A stretch of 64,000 nucleotides of DNA from Corynebacterium parakroppenstedtii (GTDB lineage Bacteria > Actinomycetota > Actinomycetes > Mycobacteriales > Mycobacteriaceae), in the NCBI RefSeq assembly GCF_019754935.1, contig NZ_JAGSOA010000001.1:1240001-1304000 (forward strand), given 5' to 3'. Within the stretch, counting starts at the first letter, position 1. Every line of letters starts with the position of its first letter. The position numbers and the translations under genes are program-made. Positions 42,403-50,969 of the stretch are shown piece by piece. Under the pieces are notes generated by a model that did not search any database, was not told where the DNA came from, and was given only the letters and a program-made list of their open reading frames with translations.

Positions 42403-43347
42403 GTGCCTCAACGCCCGACGAACCCCTCCGCCATTGAACTCGATGGCCCGTGGACCCATCACCTGTACCACAGCCGGGGAGTTCGCATTCACTGCGCAGA
42501 CAGCGGAAGCCCCGACGCCCCATTAGTGCTGCTAGTTCACGGTTTCGCTGGCGGATGGTTCGACTGGCAATCTGCCCCCCCCTTGCTCGCGGAGGATCAC
42601 CACGCCGTCGCCATGGATCTCCGCGGCTATGGGCTCTCTGACAAACCCCCTCACGGCTACGACCTGGGCACAACGGCGCTAGACATCGCCGGCCTAGTCC
42701 TTGCGCTGGGTCATACGTCGGCAACTGTGGTCGCCCACGGAGAGAGCGTGCCTGCAGCGGTGATCGCTGGCCTGACCGAGCCGCAGCGCATTAAGCGTGT
42801 GGTGGCCCTCAACCCGTCGCATCCGCGTCAAAACGTCGACGTCGTCACCCGCCACCCGATCCGGCACCGTGACCGCATCACGCTGGGCATGGCCACTCGT
42901 TTCCCGCGGCTGGGTGAGCGCTGGTTGAAAGCCGACCACAGCTTGTTCCTTGAGCAGATCGTCGCCCATCTAGCCGGCTCCGCGTTCCGGTACTCCGACA
43001 GTTTCGACGAGTATCTTGCGATTCGACGCTTCGCGATGGGCGTCGAGCGCGTCGCTTATTACGCGTGCCTGCGCCACCGGAAGGCCGCGGTGGCGACAAT
43101 GCCCCGCGGAACAGCGCAAACCGTTCTGGCCGATTGGTCCGGCTGGAATGAAATTGAGTGCTCGACACCCCCGGCTGTGCGCGTTCTCCACGGTGCCGAG
43201 GATCCTCTGATCACGGCGTCGAAGACAGCTCGCGAGACTATTGCCGACGCCGACCACGTCACCGTCGTTCCCGGCGCGGGGCATTATGTCCACATGGAGG
43301 CGCCCCACGCGGTGCGCGATGCTGTGCTGGCCGTGGAGAAAGCGTAA
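42403..43347 (+). CDS. Alpha/beta hydrolase (EphE-like) without an obvious nucleophile
   Basis: 314 residues, GTG start. The fold is clear: LVLLVHGFAGGWFDWQ (oxyanion loop HGF), MDLRGYGLSDKP, and PGAGHYVHMEAPHAVRDAV with the catalytic His. At the nucleophile elbow, where epoxide hydrolases have G-H-D-x-G or lipases G-x-S-x-G, this protein reads VVAHGESVPAA, so neither Asp nor Ser is at the usual place. It may be non-catalytic or use a displaced residue. The position before marP matches Rv3670 ephE. Confidence 0.8.
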   Translation: MPQRPTNPSAIELDGPWTHHLYHSRGVRIHCADSGSPDAPLVLLVHGFAGGWFDWQSAPPLLAEDHHAVAMDLRGYGLSDKPPHGYDLGTTALDIAGLVLALGHTSATVVAHGESVPAAVIAGLTEPQRIKRVVALNPSHPRQNVDVVTRHPIRHRDRITLGMATRFPRLGERWLKADHSLFLEQIVAHLAGSAFRYSDSFDEYLAIRRFAMGVERVAYYACLRHRKAAVATMPRGTAQTVLADWSGWNEIECSTPPAVRVLHGAEDPLITASKTARETIADADHVTVVPGAGHYVHMEAPHAVRDAVLAVEKA

Positions 43348-43348
43348 C

Positions 43349-44551
43349 CTACTTAGCCACGCACGACTTCGTGTCCACCGCGGACCGCAAGTTCTGTACG
43401 TTTTCCACCGATCCCAACGATTCCATAAGCTCATGGTTGGTCAGCGCGTATCCGGTGTCTTGATCATCCACCCCGGCGCCGAAGATAAGCCCGAGGACTT
43501 CACCATCGCCATCGACAACGGGCCCACCAGAGTTACCCTCGCGGACCAATCCGCGCAGCGTATAGGCTTCGCGCTGAACCCGATCGGTGGAATAAATATT
43601 GGGCCCGTCGATGGTCAAACGGTCACGGACGCGCGCGTTTTCCACATCGAACGGCCCGCCCAAGGGGTACCCGAGGACTGCCGCATCTGACCCCGTGGTG
43701 GCGGGCACGTTGTCTAGCGCCAGGGGGTTTAATCCCAAATCCACGGCGTGCAGGACCGCGATATCTTTATCAGGGTTGAAATACGTGACGGTGGCCACGT
43801 CCTCACCGTTGACTGTCCGCAGTTTGACCTCATTCGATCCGGCAACCACGTGGGCGTTGGTCACCACAGTGTCCGGAGCGATAACAAAACCACTGCCTTC
43901 CAGCATTTTTCGGCACTGCTGTGCCGTCGATAAGACTTGAACAATCGACGGCCGGATTTCGTTCAAGCGTTGAGTGGACAAGACTGAATCCGCCGGTGCG
44001 GGAACATCCTTGTTCGGTAGCTCACCGAACGGATCGGTCAGCGTCGGCATGCCGTTCTGGTTGAGGAACATGCCTACCCGGCTGCCCCAGTTGTTCACCT
44101 GTTGCGGTGCCAGGGAGTCCACCGCCCCCAAAACCTTGGAGTTGCGGAGCGCTTTGGAGAAGTCCCCCGTGGACACGGACACCACGGGCACAGCAATCAT
44201 CCACACGACGACGATCGCGGTGAAGACCTGCACAACGGCCCCGACGGCCGCGTCGGCCTTGTACACGGCCCGGGTGCGGATCATGTTGCGCAGCGCAATG
44301 CCAATGGAGGATCCTATGGCGTATCCAATAATGACGGCGAGAACCGCAATGCCTAGGGCGAAGAGGAATCGGGTGTTGTTGTCGTCAGTTTGGGCCATCG
44401 CGTACGGCGCGGCCCACATGCCGACCATGCCGCCGATGAGAACGCCTATGACCGCGGCGATGGAGGATACGCCGCCTTGTCTCCATCCGGAATGCATCGC
44501 CGATAGTGCGATGAGCACAATGACGATGTCCACAATGGTGGATCCGCTCAT
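43349..44551 (-). CDS. marP: Membrane-bound serine protease MarP
   Basis: 400 residues. Four N-terminal membrane segments of the CvpA type (1-125) anchor a periplasmic chymotrypsin-like protease. The triad is visible: His234 in TNAHVV, Asp263 in DKDIAVL and Ser341 in GNSGGP. Cys213 and Cys397 match the regulatory disulfide pair of the mycobacterial enzyme. MarP is needed for acid resistance in M. tuberculosis by cleaving RipA. It heads into a leftward cluster with Nudix, TlpA and Nth upstream. Confidence 0.93.
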   Translation of the reverse strand: MSGSTIVDIVIVLIALSAMHSGWRQGGVSSIAAVIGVLIGGMVGMWAAPYAMAQTDDNNTRFLFALGIAVLAVIIGYAIGSSIGIALRNMIRTRAVYKADAAVGAVVQVFTAIVVVWMIAVPVVSVSTGDFSKALRNSKVLGAVDSLAPQQVNNWGSRVGMFLNQNGMPTLTDPFGELPNKDVPAPADSVLSTQRLNEIRPSIVQVLSTAQQCRKMLEGSGFVIAPDTVVTNAHVVAGSNEVKLRTVNGEDVATVTYFNPDKDIAVLHAVDLGLNPLALDNVPATTGSDAAVLGYPLGGPFDVENARVRDRLTIDGPNIYSTDRVQREAYTLRGLVREGNSGGPVVDGDGEVLGLIFGAGVDDQDTGYALTNHELMESLGSVENVQNLRSAVDTKSCVAK

Positions 44552-44561
44552 TCAGTGTCTC

Positions 44562-45383
44562 TCAGTTCTTGTGGTTGGGGGTTGTCGGCGTTGATGGTTT
44601 CTGGGGGTTTCTCCGCCACCGAGTCACCGGTTCATTGTTCGCCGACCGAGCAAGCGTCTCTGCAAGATCGTACACAGGTGAAGCGTTCCATGGTTTCTCC
44701 CAACCCGCTTCGCGGAGGAGGCCATCCACTAACCCGCCGGTAAAACCCCAAAGTAGGAGGTCCCCTATCCAAAAGGCGGGCCCGGTCCACCCTTGCCTTC
44801 CGACGGTTATTCGTATCGACGGATCCGCCAGATGTCCCAAGGGTATGGCGACGACGTCGGCCACTTCGGCGGGGCTGGCGGGGTAAACGTGGGTGGGGTT
44901 GTTCCAGTACGCTAACACGGGCGAGACGACGTTTCCCGTGCGGGGGATGAGTATTGGGTGGAGGACCGCCAGGGCCGACATTGTGTCCGGGCGCACTGCT
45001 GTTTCCTCCTGGGCTTCCCGTACGGCGGTGTCGATGGGCGTAGCGTCCTCGGGGTCCTTCCGCCCGCCGGGAAACGCCATTTGGCCCGAGTGCGACCGCA
45101 ACGTGGGCGCGCGGTGGGTCAGGAGCAGCCGGGCATCCTCGGGGTAGGGTGTGCCCGGTGTGGGCTCGTACGTGGGGTCGCCAGCCACAAGCATCAGCAC
45201 TGCCGACGGGCGGGTCGCGTCGGCGTCGTCAAGCCGCGGTGTCCGTCGAGATAAATCAGAAAGTTGACGACGAATACCACCGTCGCGAGCCCGCTGTGTG
45301 ATCGCGCGAAGCCATGGCGGGACCGCATCAGGCAGCGGCGGCTGGGTGGGGTCTGAGAACGACGTGGGGAACTCTTCTGTCAC
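44562..45383 (-). CDS. Nudix hydrolase (CoA pyrophosphatase-like)
   Basis: 273 residues. The Nudix box reads GGRKDPEDATPIDTAVREAQ followed directly by EETAV, close to the G-x5-E-x7-REUxEExGU consensus. The preceding LRSHSGQMAFPG fits the CoA pyrophosphatase signature. The product would hydrolyse CoA derivatives or oxidised dinucleotides. It is 10 bp upstream of marP. Confidence 0.88.
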   Translation of the reverse strand: MTEEFPTSFSDPTQPPLPDAVPPWLRAITQRARDGGIRRQLSDLSRRTPRLDDADATRPSAVLMLVAGDPTYEPTPGTPYPEDARLLLTHRAPTLRSHSGQMAFPGGRKDPEDATPIDTAVREAQEETAVRPDTMSALAVLHPILIPRTGNVVSPVLAYWNNPTHVYPASPAEVADVVAIPLGHLADPSIRITVGRQGWTGPAFWIGDLLLWGFTGGLVDGLLREAGWEKPWNASPVYDLAETLARSANNEPVTRWRRNPQKPSTPTTPNHKN

Positions 45384-45481
45384 CTGTGGCCTCCTACAAC
45401 TCGCAACGCCTCAGATCAGGATACGGCCTGACGGTAGCGTTCGGTGGGAAATACCGAGCTAGCCGACCGGCCACAAGCCTG

Positions 45482-46219
45482 CTAACTGAGCACCGCGGTG
45501 ACCGCCGACTCTAAATCGCCGGTGCTCGTGAACGTTTGCGGGTACACCTTGGCGACCTCCCCATTGGGTTTAAGAACCACCGTGATCGGAATAACCGACG
45601 GCAAGCGCAACGCTCGTGCGACGTCTCCACCCGAGTCTTGGAAGCTTGACAGGTGGTCCACATGTAAGTCGGAGAGGACGCCTACACCTGCGTCACCATT
45701 TTTATCGGCGTGGACGCCGACGACGTTCCATTCCGGGTGGGACTGGGCCACTTTGTCAACAATCGGAAGTTCCTTCTTGCATGGCTGGCACCAGAAGGCC
45801 CATAAATTAATAACGGTCGGTTTGCCTGCGAGGTTGCGGCTTAATGGTTGGGAGTCAGCCTTGCTTGCTGAGTTGCCCAAACATGGCAGTGTCACCGACC
45901 CCAGGGGCGAATCGTCATCCTTTTGCGAACCATCGTGACTGCCCACCGCGGCCTCAGCGGACGCAGTGGGGCACGCTGGCCGGCCAGTGGTGGGGTTGGA
46001 CGCAGGGGAATTTTCGCCCTCCGATCCATCCGTTCCATCGCCCCGGCCAGCGTCACCCTCACCCGCACTGCCTTGGCCCGCGGGGTTATCGGATATCGCC
46101 GCTCCCGAATGCGCGTCATTGTGACTGGATGTAGACCGGAGCATGAGAGGAACCGCGCAGATCACCAAGCCCGTGAGCACGGCGATAATAAGGATGGTCC
46201 AGCGTTGTTGTCGCCCCAT
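45482..46219 (-). CDS. Membrane-anchored TlpA/ResA-like thioredoxin
   Basis: 245 residues. An N-terminal membrane anchor (WTILIIAVLTGLVICAVPLML) is followed by a low-complexity Gly/Asp/Ser linker, then a thioredoxin domain with the active site NLWAFWCQPCKKELP (CxxC) and the cis-Pro loop SVIPITVVLKPNG. It acts outside the membrane on protein or cytochrome disulfides. The start codon overlaps the stop of nth. Confidence 0.9.
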   Translation of the reverse strand: MGRQQRWTILIIAVLTGLVICAVPLMLRSTSSHNDAHSGAAISDNPAGQGSAGEGDAGRGDGTDGSEGENSPASNPTTGRPACPTASAEAAVGSHDGSQKDDDSPLGSVTLPCLGNSASKADSQPLSRNLAGKPTVINLWAFWCQPCKKELPIVDKVAQSHPEWNVVGVHADKNGDAGVGVLSDLHVDHLSSFQDSGGDVARALRLPSVIPITVVLKPNGEVAKVYPQTFTSTGDLESAVTAVLS

Positions 46220-46956
46220 CAGTGGCCCCCTAGTGCTAAATCAAGAATGCGGTCACGCTCTGGGCCCTTAACCAGCTTTTCTGCCTCGTCGGGATTTGTG
46301 GGACCCCACACACCGAAACCATGACAGTCCTTCGCTAGGAAGCACGCACCACACGCTGCCTTCCGGGAGTGGCACACACGTCGACCATGAATAATCACTT
46401 CATGGGAAAACGGCGTCCACCGTTTTTTCTCAATTAATTGGGCCACGTCCTGCTCGACTTTTTTCGGATCCGTCGCGTCCGTTAAACCGAACCGACGCAT
46501 CAAGCGACCCACATGGGTATCTACCGTTATTCCCGGCTTGCCAAACGCATTCCCCAAGACCGTGTTTGCCGTCTTACGACCCACCCCGGGCAGCGACACT
46601 AACTCCGCCATCGTGTCCGGTACGGTACCGTCGAAACGAGTGACGAGCTCATGCCCCAGAGCAACCAAATTCCGCGCTTTGTTGTGATAAAACCCCGTCG
46701 AGCGGATAAATCCTTCCACTTCCTCGACGCTGGCGTTGTCTAAATCCTCCGGGCCGGGAAACCGCTTAAACAACGCTGGCGTCACCATGTTAACGCGACG
46801 ATCCGTGCACTGAGCAGACAAAATCGTGGCGACGACCATCTGATACGGATTGTCAAAGTTCAGTTCCGCTTTAGCGTCCGGATACGCACGATGTAGCGCG
46901 CGGGAGATCCTGCGAGCACGACGGACTTTTGCAAGCGGAGTCTCGGTAGTGGCCAT
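46219..46956 (-). CDS. nth: Endonuclease III (DNA N-glycosylase/AP lyase)
   Basis: 245 residues from the ATG at 46956. The helix-hairpin-helix reads [13 protein letters not shown] with the catalytic Lys; the catalytic Asp is in TVDTHVGRL. The C-terminal iron-sulphur cluster C-x6-C-x2-C-x5-C is complete ([17 protein letters not shown]). It removes oxidised pyrimidines in base excision repair. The order nth-tlpA-nudix-marP is the same as in mycobacteria. Confidence 0.96.
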   Translation of the reverse strand: MATTETPLAKVRRARRISRALHRAYPDAKAELNFDNPYQMVVATILSAQCTDRRVNMVTPALFKRFPGPEDLDNASVEEVEGFIRSTGFYHNKARNLVALGHELVTRFDGTVPDTMAELVSLPGVGRKTANTVLGNAFGKPGITVDTHVGRLMRRFGLTDATDPKKVEQDVAQLIEKKRWTPFSHEVIIHGRRVCHSRKAACGACFLAKDCHGFGVWGPTNPDEAEKLVKGPERDRILDLALGGH

Positions 46957-46994
46957 GCCAACACCATAGCGGGCGCCCTGGACATAACGTCGGT

Positions 46995-47138
46995 ATGGTA
47001 GACCGCATGGCCGGTTTATTTGCCCTACTCGCACCATTCATTCTGATGGGATTCGCCATTGGCATGGAACGCTACGAACTCTTCGCGAAGAACGCCGGAA
47101 GGAAAAAGGCGTCGAACCCCGGTGTCGAGGCACACTAG
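46995..47138 (+). CDS. Small membrane protein between nth and glxR
   Basis: 47 codons: [20 protein letters not shown] with one hydrophobic segment, then a basic tail with [11 protein letters not shown]. An internal ATG (47007) is an alternative start. It occupies the place of the small Rv3675 membrane protein between nth and crp of mycobacteria, which supports a real gene. Its function is unknown. Confidence 0.65.
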   Translation: MVDRMAGLFALLAPFILMGFAIGMERYELFAKNAGRKKASNPGVEAH

Positions 47139-47218
47139 AGAAAGCGCAAAGTTCCTACCGCAATTCGTTGGTTCCGTCGACAAAAAATAGTGTGTTTTTC
47201 ACCACTATAAAAAGCTAC

Positions 47219-47239
47219 GATAACGTAGCATACGTTATC
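47219..47239. promoter_or_regulatory. Perfect 21-bp palindrome upstream of glxR
   Basis: GATAACGTA, a 3-bp spacer GCA, then TACGTTATC. It does not fit the GlxR consensus. It could be an operator for another regulator of glxR. Confidence 0.5.
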
Positions 47240-47424
47240 AACGGGAGTTCGCTTCCGAAAACGTGACCAACGGCACAAGCAGCGGTTTTGTCAATTCATC
47301 CCCGAATATGGGCATTCTTGACAAACTTTTCGCCTTTTTATTGATTATTCCTCTCTATAAAACTCCCGCGTAAGCCTATTCCTAAATCGGACAAAGCTCT
47401 CACTTTTCGCCTGCCACGTAGTAA

Positions 47425-47440
47425 TGTGAGGTGCGATACA
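47425..47440 (+). promoter_or_regulatory. Possible GlxR autoregulatory site
   Basis: TGTGAGGTGCGATACA resembles the GlxR/CRP consensus TGTGA-N6-TCACA with a perfect left half and a weaker right half, about 85 bp before the glxR start. Autoregulation is known in C. glutamicum. Confidence 0.45.
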
Positions 47441-47522
47441 GCGACGGGTGCGGTATTTAGTATCTAACACAGACAGCCGCGCACCGTGGCACTCGACCCT
47501 ACTGCGAGAAGTGGAGACTACG

Positions 47523-48206
47523 TTGAGCGACGTCACCGAGATCCTCTCCCGTGCCGGCATTTTCCAAGGTGTTGACCCTGTTGCCGTCCGGAACCTCATC
47601 CATGATCTTGAGACGGTGCGATTTCCGCGCGGCACCACCATTTTCGACGAGGGGGAGCCCGGCGACCGCCTCTATATCATCACTGAGGGCAAAGTGAAGT
47701 TAGCCCGCCACGCAGCTGACGGTCGTGAAAACCTTCTCACCATTATGGGCCCCTCGGATATGTTCGGTGAACTATCCATCTTCGATCCGAACCCGCGCAC
47801 ATCGTCGGCTATTTGCGTCACTGAAGTGTCCGCCGCCACGATGAACTCGGAGAAGCTCCACCAGTGGATCAACGACCACCCGGCCATCTCTGAACAGCTG
47901 CTTCGTGTGCTCGCGCGTCGCCTACGTCGCACCAATAATTCCCTGGCAGACCTTATTTTTACCGACGTCCCCGGGCGCGTAGCGAAGGCGCTTCTCCAGC
48001 TAGCCAACCGGTTCGGCGTTCAGGACAATGGCAACTGGCGAGTTCACCACGACCTCACTCAAGAGGAAATCGCGCAGCTTGTTGGTGCATCGCGAGAAAC
48101 TGTCAACAAAGCGCTCGCCGAATTTGCCCACCGCGGATGGATCCGACTCGAAGGCAAAACCGTCGTTATTTGCGACAGTGAACGCCTGGCACGTCGCGCT
48201 CGGTAA
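47523..48206 (+). CDS. glxR: cAMP-responsive global regulator GlxR (CRP/FNR family)
   Basis: 227 residues from the TTG at 47523, supported by GTGGAGA upstream and by the known length of corynebacterial GlxR. The start resembles C. glutamicum GlxR ([14 protein letters not shown]). The cyclic-nucleotide domain has [17 protein letters not shown], and the DNA-binding domain [19 protein letters not shown]. It controls carbon, respiration and many other genes in corynebacteria. A terminator follows at 48494. Confidence 0.96.
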   Translation: MSDVTEILSRAGIFQGVDPVAVRNLIHDLETVRFPRGTTIFDEGEPGDRLYIITEGKVKLARHAADGRENLLTIMGPSDMFGELSIFDPNPRTSSAICVTEVSAATMNSEKLHQWINDHPAISEQLLRVLARRLRRTNNSLADLIFTDVPGRVAKALLQLANRFGVQDNGNWRVHHDLTQEEIAQLVGASRETVNKALAEFAHRGWIRLEGKTVVICDSERLARRAR

Positions 48207-48308
48207 AACGGTACGACGCACCGTAGTTCGGTGGGCGATAGCCACGACGCCGGGCAGCGCAGGGCAGCCCGAGCCCGCAAACTGCAGGGAGGCTACACCT
48301 GGAGCCCG

Positions 48309-48426
48309 AAACTGCGGGGGATATGCGCCCCGAATAAAAGTGCGGGGGTATATGGTCAATTTTCGGCCATTTTCTGACCATATTCCCCCGCAGTTTGGCC
48401 ACCACCCCGGATATACCCCCGCAGTT
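48309..48426. repeat. Concentric inverted repeats of an ACTGCGGGGG motif
   Basis: Four copies of a CTGCGGGGG-type motif lie in two nested inverted pairs. The inner pair TGCGGGGGTATATGGTCA (48341-48358) and TGACCATATTCCCCCGCA (48375-48392) has one mismatch. The outer pair (48309-48324 and 48411-48426) has AAACTGCGGGGG with CCCCCGCAGTTT. A transcript would fold into a long double stem. Confidence 0.7.
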
Positions 48427-48493
48427 TTCCGGCACGCGGACACATTAGTTGTCGTAAAACCCACAAACGCGCAGAACTCAACCAAACACGCAA

Positions 48494-48518
48494 AGCAGCC
48501 CGAGACTCCCGGGCTGCT
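48494..48518 (+). terminator. Terminator-like hairpin downstream of glxR
   Basis: AGCAGCCCG (48494-48502) pairs with CGGGCTGCT (48510-48518), followed by TATTTC. It lies between glxR and the convergent MBL gene. Confidence 0.65.
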
Positions 48519-48576
48519 TATTTCTATTGCACGCGACTTTTTTAAGCGACTTCTCCCCAGCGCTACTTCCTGAGCA

Positions 48577-49416
48577 CTACTTCTCTTCAGCGCTTAAATA
48601 CCGCAGCGCCACGCGCGTCGACTGCTCAGCAGCCCCACGCAATACCGGGTCCACGTCTGTGTAAATCTCATCGACCAACTGGTCCACCGAAGCATCATCC
48701 CCCAGCTTCTTCCGAGCCTCACGGATCTGGTCAAGGCGATGGTGACGTCGATCAAGATATTTCTTGGCAAACGGCTCCAGGTCCGGGTGATCCGGCCCAT
48801 GTGCGGGCAGCAAAGGAACACCGGCGCCCCGCTTTTTCAGCATCTCCAATGTCTCTAGGTATTGCCCCAGATCACCATCGGTCTCGGAGATCATGGTCGT
48901 GTGCTTGCCGGCGATCGTATCGCCCGTCAAAATCGCCTCAGGCTTCGTATCGCCCGAACCATCATCGGCCCGAGCAGCGTCGGCACTCGGATAAAGGAAG
49001 AAACTCACCGAATCCGCGGTGTGGCCAGGAGTGGCGACAACTTTTACAGCCGGAGTGACACCCTCGACGGTGATGACTTCCCCGTCCTCGAGCGGATCAC
49101 CCATTTTGCAGAAACGCTTATCGACGGACCGGACAGGCGCCCCCGTAATCTGCGATAACCGGTTGGCCCCATCAGCATGATCCGGATGCCGGTGAGTCAA
49201 AAGAATCATCGCGATTTCCGACGCATGATGGTTAAGAACATTCAGGTGGCCTTCATCCTGAGGGCCCGGATCCACAACGATCGACCGCGGATCACCGTCA
49301 GCTCTAATAACCCAACTATTGGTGCCCTCTAGCGAGCCATAGCTGGGATTGGGACATAAAACAACGCCCGCGTTGGGGGTAACGGGACGCAACTGGCTAT
49401 ACGCAGGATGCTCCAT
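48577..49416 (-). CDS. MBL-fold metallo-hydrolase (Rv3677c type)
   Basis: 279 residues. The metal site reads THRHPDHADG (H-x-H-x-D-H), with further His in PGHTADSV and PAHGPDHP. This glyoxalase II/RNase Z-like branch has a C-terminal helical domain. The substrate is not evident. It is adjacent to ridA as in mycobacteria. Confidence 0.87.
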   Translation of the reverse strand: MEHPAYSQLRPVTPNAGVVLCPNPSYGSLEGTNSWVIRADGDPRSIVVDPGPQDEGHLNVLNHHASEIAMILLTHRHPDHADGANRLSQITGAPVRSVDKRFCKMGDPLEDGEVITVEGVTPAVKVVATPGHTADSVSFFLYPSADAARADDGSGDTKPEAILTGDTIAGKHTTMISETDGDLGQYLETLEMLKKRGAGVPLLPAHGPDHPDLEPFAKKYLDRRHHRLDQIREARKKLGDDASVDQLVDEIYTDVDPVLRGAAEQSTRVALRYLSAEEK

Positions 49417-49572
49417 GCATGTCAGTGTACGTCCTCGCGCGGTCTGTCAAAATCTCATCGGGCCAGAGACGACCGAAAAAATGCCGAAACGGGGGCAATT
49501 CCAAGCATGACTTAGCACACGTTCGGCAAACCCCGGAGTACGAGCCGCTTTCTTCCGGCTTCCGTCGTAGCG

Positions 49573-50055
49573 TTATTGCACTCCTGTATTTCGTCGCGCG
49601 ATGACTTCAACCTCCACCGGCGCATCCAAGGGCAACTCCGAAACCCCCACAGCAGACCGCGCATGGGCTGTACCGAAGACGTCGCCGAAAAGATCCGATG
49701 CACCATTTATTACCCCAGGTTGACCACCAAATCCGGATGCCGACGCCACAAAACCCGTGACTTTCACAATCGACACCGAATCAATGTCGACGAGGGAATT
49801 GATGGCGGCCAAAGCGTTGAGTGCCGCCTGGCGGGCGTAACTGGTCGCGTCCTCCGCGGACACGCCTGCACCAACCTTGCCCGTCGCCGGCAGTTCTCCG
49901 TTCTTGAATGGAAGCTGACCCGACACATAAATCGTGTCCCCCGAGATCACGGCCGGTGCATAAGAAGCCACCGGCGCTGCCACCTCTGGGAGTTCAATCC
50001 CTAAGTCGGCAAGATTCTTCCTGGGGCTCTGAGTGGACTGTCCACTGGTCGTCAT
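49573..50055 (-). CDS. ridA: RidA-family (YjgF/YER057c) enamine/imine deaminase
   Basis: 160 residues, with SGDTIYVSGQLPF, SYARQAALNALAAINS and ELPLDAPVEVEVIARR. The conserved catalytic Arg of RidA is in the C-terminal HARSAVG segment. It detoxifies reactive 2-aminoacrylate-type intermediates. Its start lies four bases after the stop of the DUF4177 gene. Confidence 0.88.
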   Translation of the reverse strand: MTTSGQSTQSPRKNLADLGIELPEVAAPVASYAPAVISGDTIYVSGQLPFKNGELPATGKVGAGVSAEDATSYARQAALNALAAINSLVDIDSVSIVKVTGFVASASGFGGQPGVINGASDLFGDVFGTAHARSAVGVSELPLDAPVEVEVIARRNTGVQ

Positions 50056-50059
50056 AAAA

Positions 50060-50218
50060 CTAGTCTTCCTTCGGGCGCTTCATGTAGGCAATGTGCTGCT
50101 CGCCTGTTGGGCCGGGCATGACTGCCACCAGCTCCCAACCGTCGGCCCCCCATGTGTCCAAAATCTGCTTCGTCGCGTGCGTCAACAGCGGAACTGTTGA
50201 ATATTCCCAGGTTGTCAT
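50060..50218 (-). CDS. DUF4177-like small protein (Rv3678A type)
   Basis: 52 residues, MTTWEYSTVPLLTHATKQ to the GEQHIAYMKRPKED end. The pattern WEY..., a middle LDTWGADGWELVAV and the aromatic end are characteristic of DUF4177. Its place directly upstream of ridA agrees with mycobacterial order. The function is unknown. Confidence 0.85.
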   Translation of the reverse strand: MTTWEYSTVPLLTHATKQILDTWGADGWELVAVMPGPTGEQHIAYMKRPKED

Positions 50219-50318
50219 GAACCTAGCCTAACAAGAATCAACTGCACCGGGCTCATTCAGCTGCGCTGGGCTTAATCCCCATCGCCGGCTCAATCAACCG
50301 TGCGGACGGGATGGCCCG

Positions 50319-50690
50319 TTACGACCGACCGGCATACCCCGCGTAAAAGTCAGCCCAGCTTTCCACTTCGGGGTGCTCCCGCAACAATGCCCGACGCTGC
50401 CGCTCAGTCATGCCACCCCACACGCCGAACTCCACACGGTTATCCAAGGCGTCGGCACGGCACTGCAACACAACGGGGCAATGTCTGCAAATCGCTGCAG
50501 CTTGTCGCTGCTTCGACCCCTTGACAAACAACTCCTCAGGATCAATGTCACGACACTTGGCGTGAGTGATCCACTGGCCACGCTCCGTGAACGACGACGG
50601 ATCCGTAAGCGAATCCACCTTCTGCTGGATTCGTCCGTCCTTGGTTGTGGCCAACGATGTATCAGCCGGTCGGGTCAGCGATGCAGTCAT
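50319..50690 (-). CDS. WhiB-family iron-sulphur regulator
   Basis: 123 residues from the ATG at 50690 (GGAG seven bases upstream). Four cysteines bind a [4Fe-4S] cluster: AKCRDIDPEELF, then CRHCPVVLQC. The GVWGGMTERQRR motif and a basic tail complete the family signature. The position between ridA and a penicillin-binding protein gene matches WhiB4. It probably senses oxygen or redox stress. Confidence 0.93.
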   Translation of the reverse strand: MTASLTRPADTSLATTKDGRIQQKVDSLTDPSSFTERGQWITHAKCRDIDPEELFVKGSKQRQAAAICRHCPVVLQCRADALDNRVEFGVWGGMTERQRRALLREHPEVESWADFYAGYAGRS

Positions 50691-50969
50691 TGTGCACTCC
50701 TCTCCGTGGTCACGTTTGCATGGTCGCGAAGCTGTGAGCGTCACCCTGGTATATCGAGATACCGTGTTTTTGTGGATATTCACCCTGCTTAGCTGACTGT
50801 AAGTCTATTCACACGCCAAACAAACTGTCGACTACATCACATTTCGGGGGTAGTCGCGTTAACTACTTAACGGAAGAGTAAGTTTTTGTCTATCTGTGTT
50901 TTCCCAGAACACATGCCCATAATCGGTGAGACTCACTTCACACGGCCAATCACTGGGTAGGGTGTAAGC

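Larger units (their letters stand above)
47139..47522. other. glxR upstream region
   Basis: A 380-bp leader with a perfect 21-bp palindrome (47219-47239), a partly symmetrical AGTGTGTTTTTCACCACT at about 47189-47206, and a GlxR-like site nearer the gene. It is AT-rich over 47200-47350. Confidence 0.5.
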
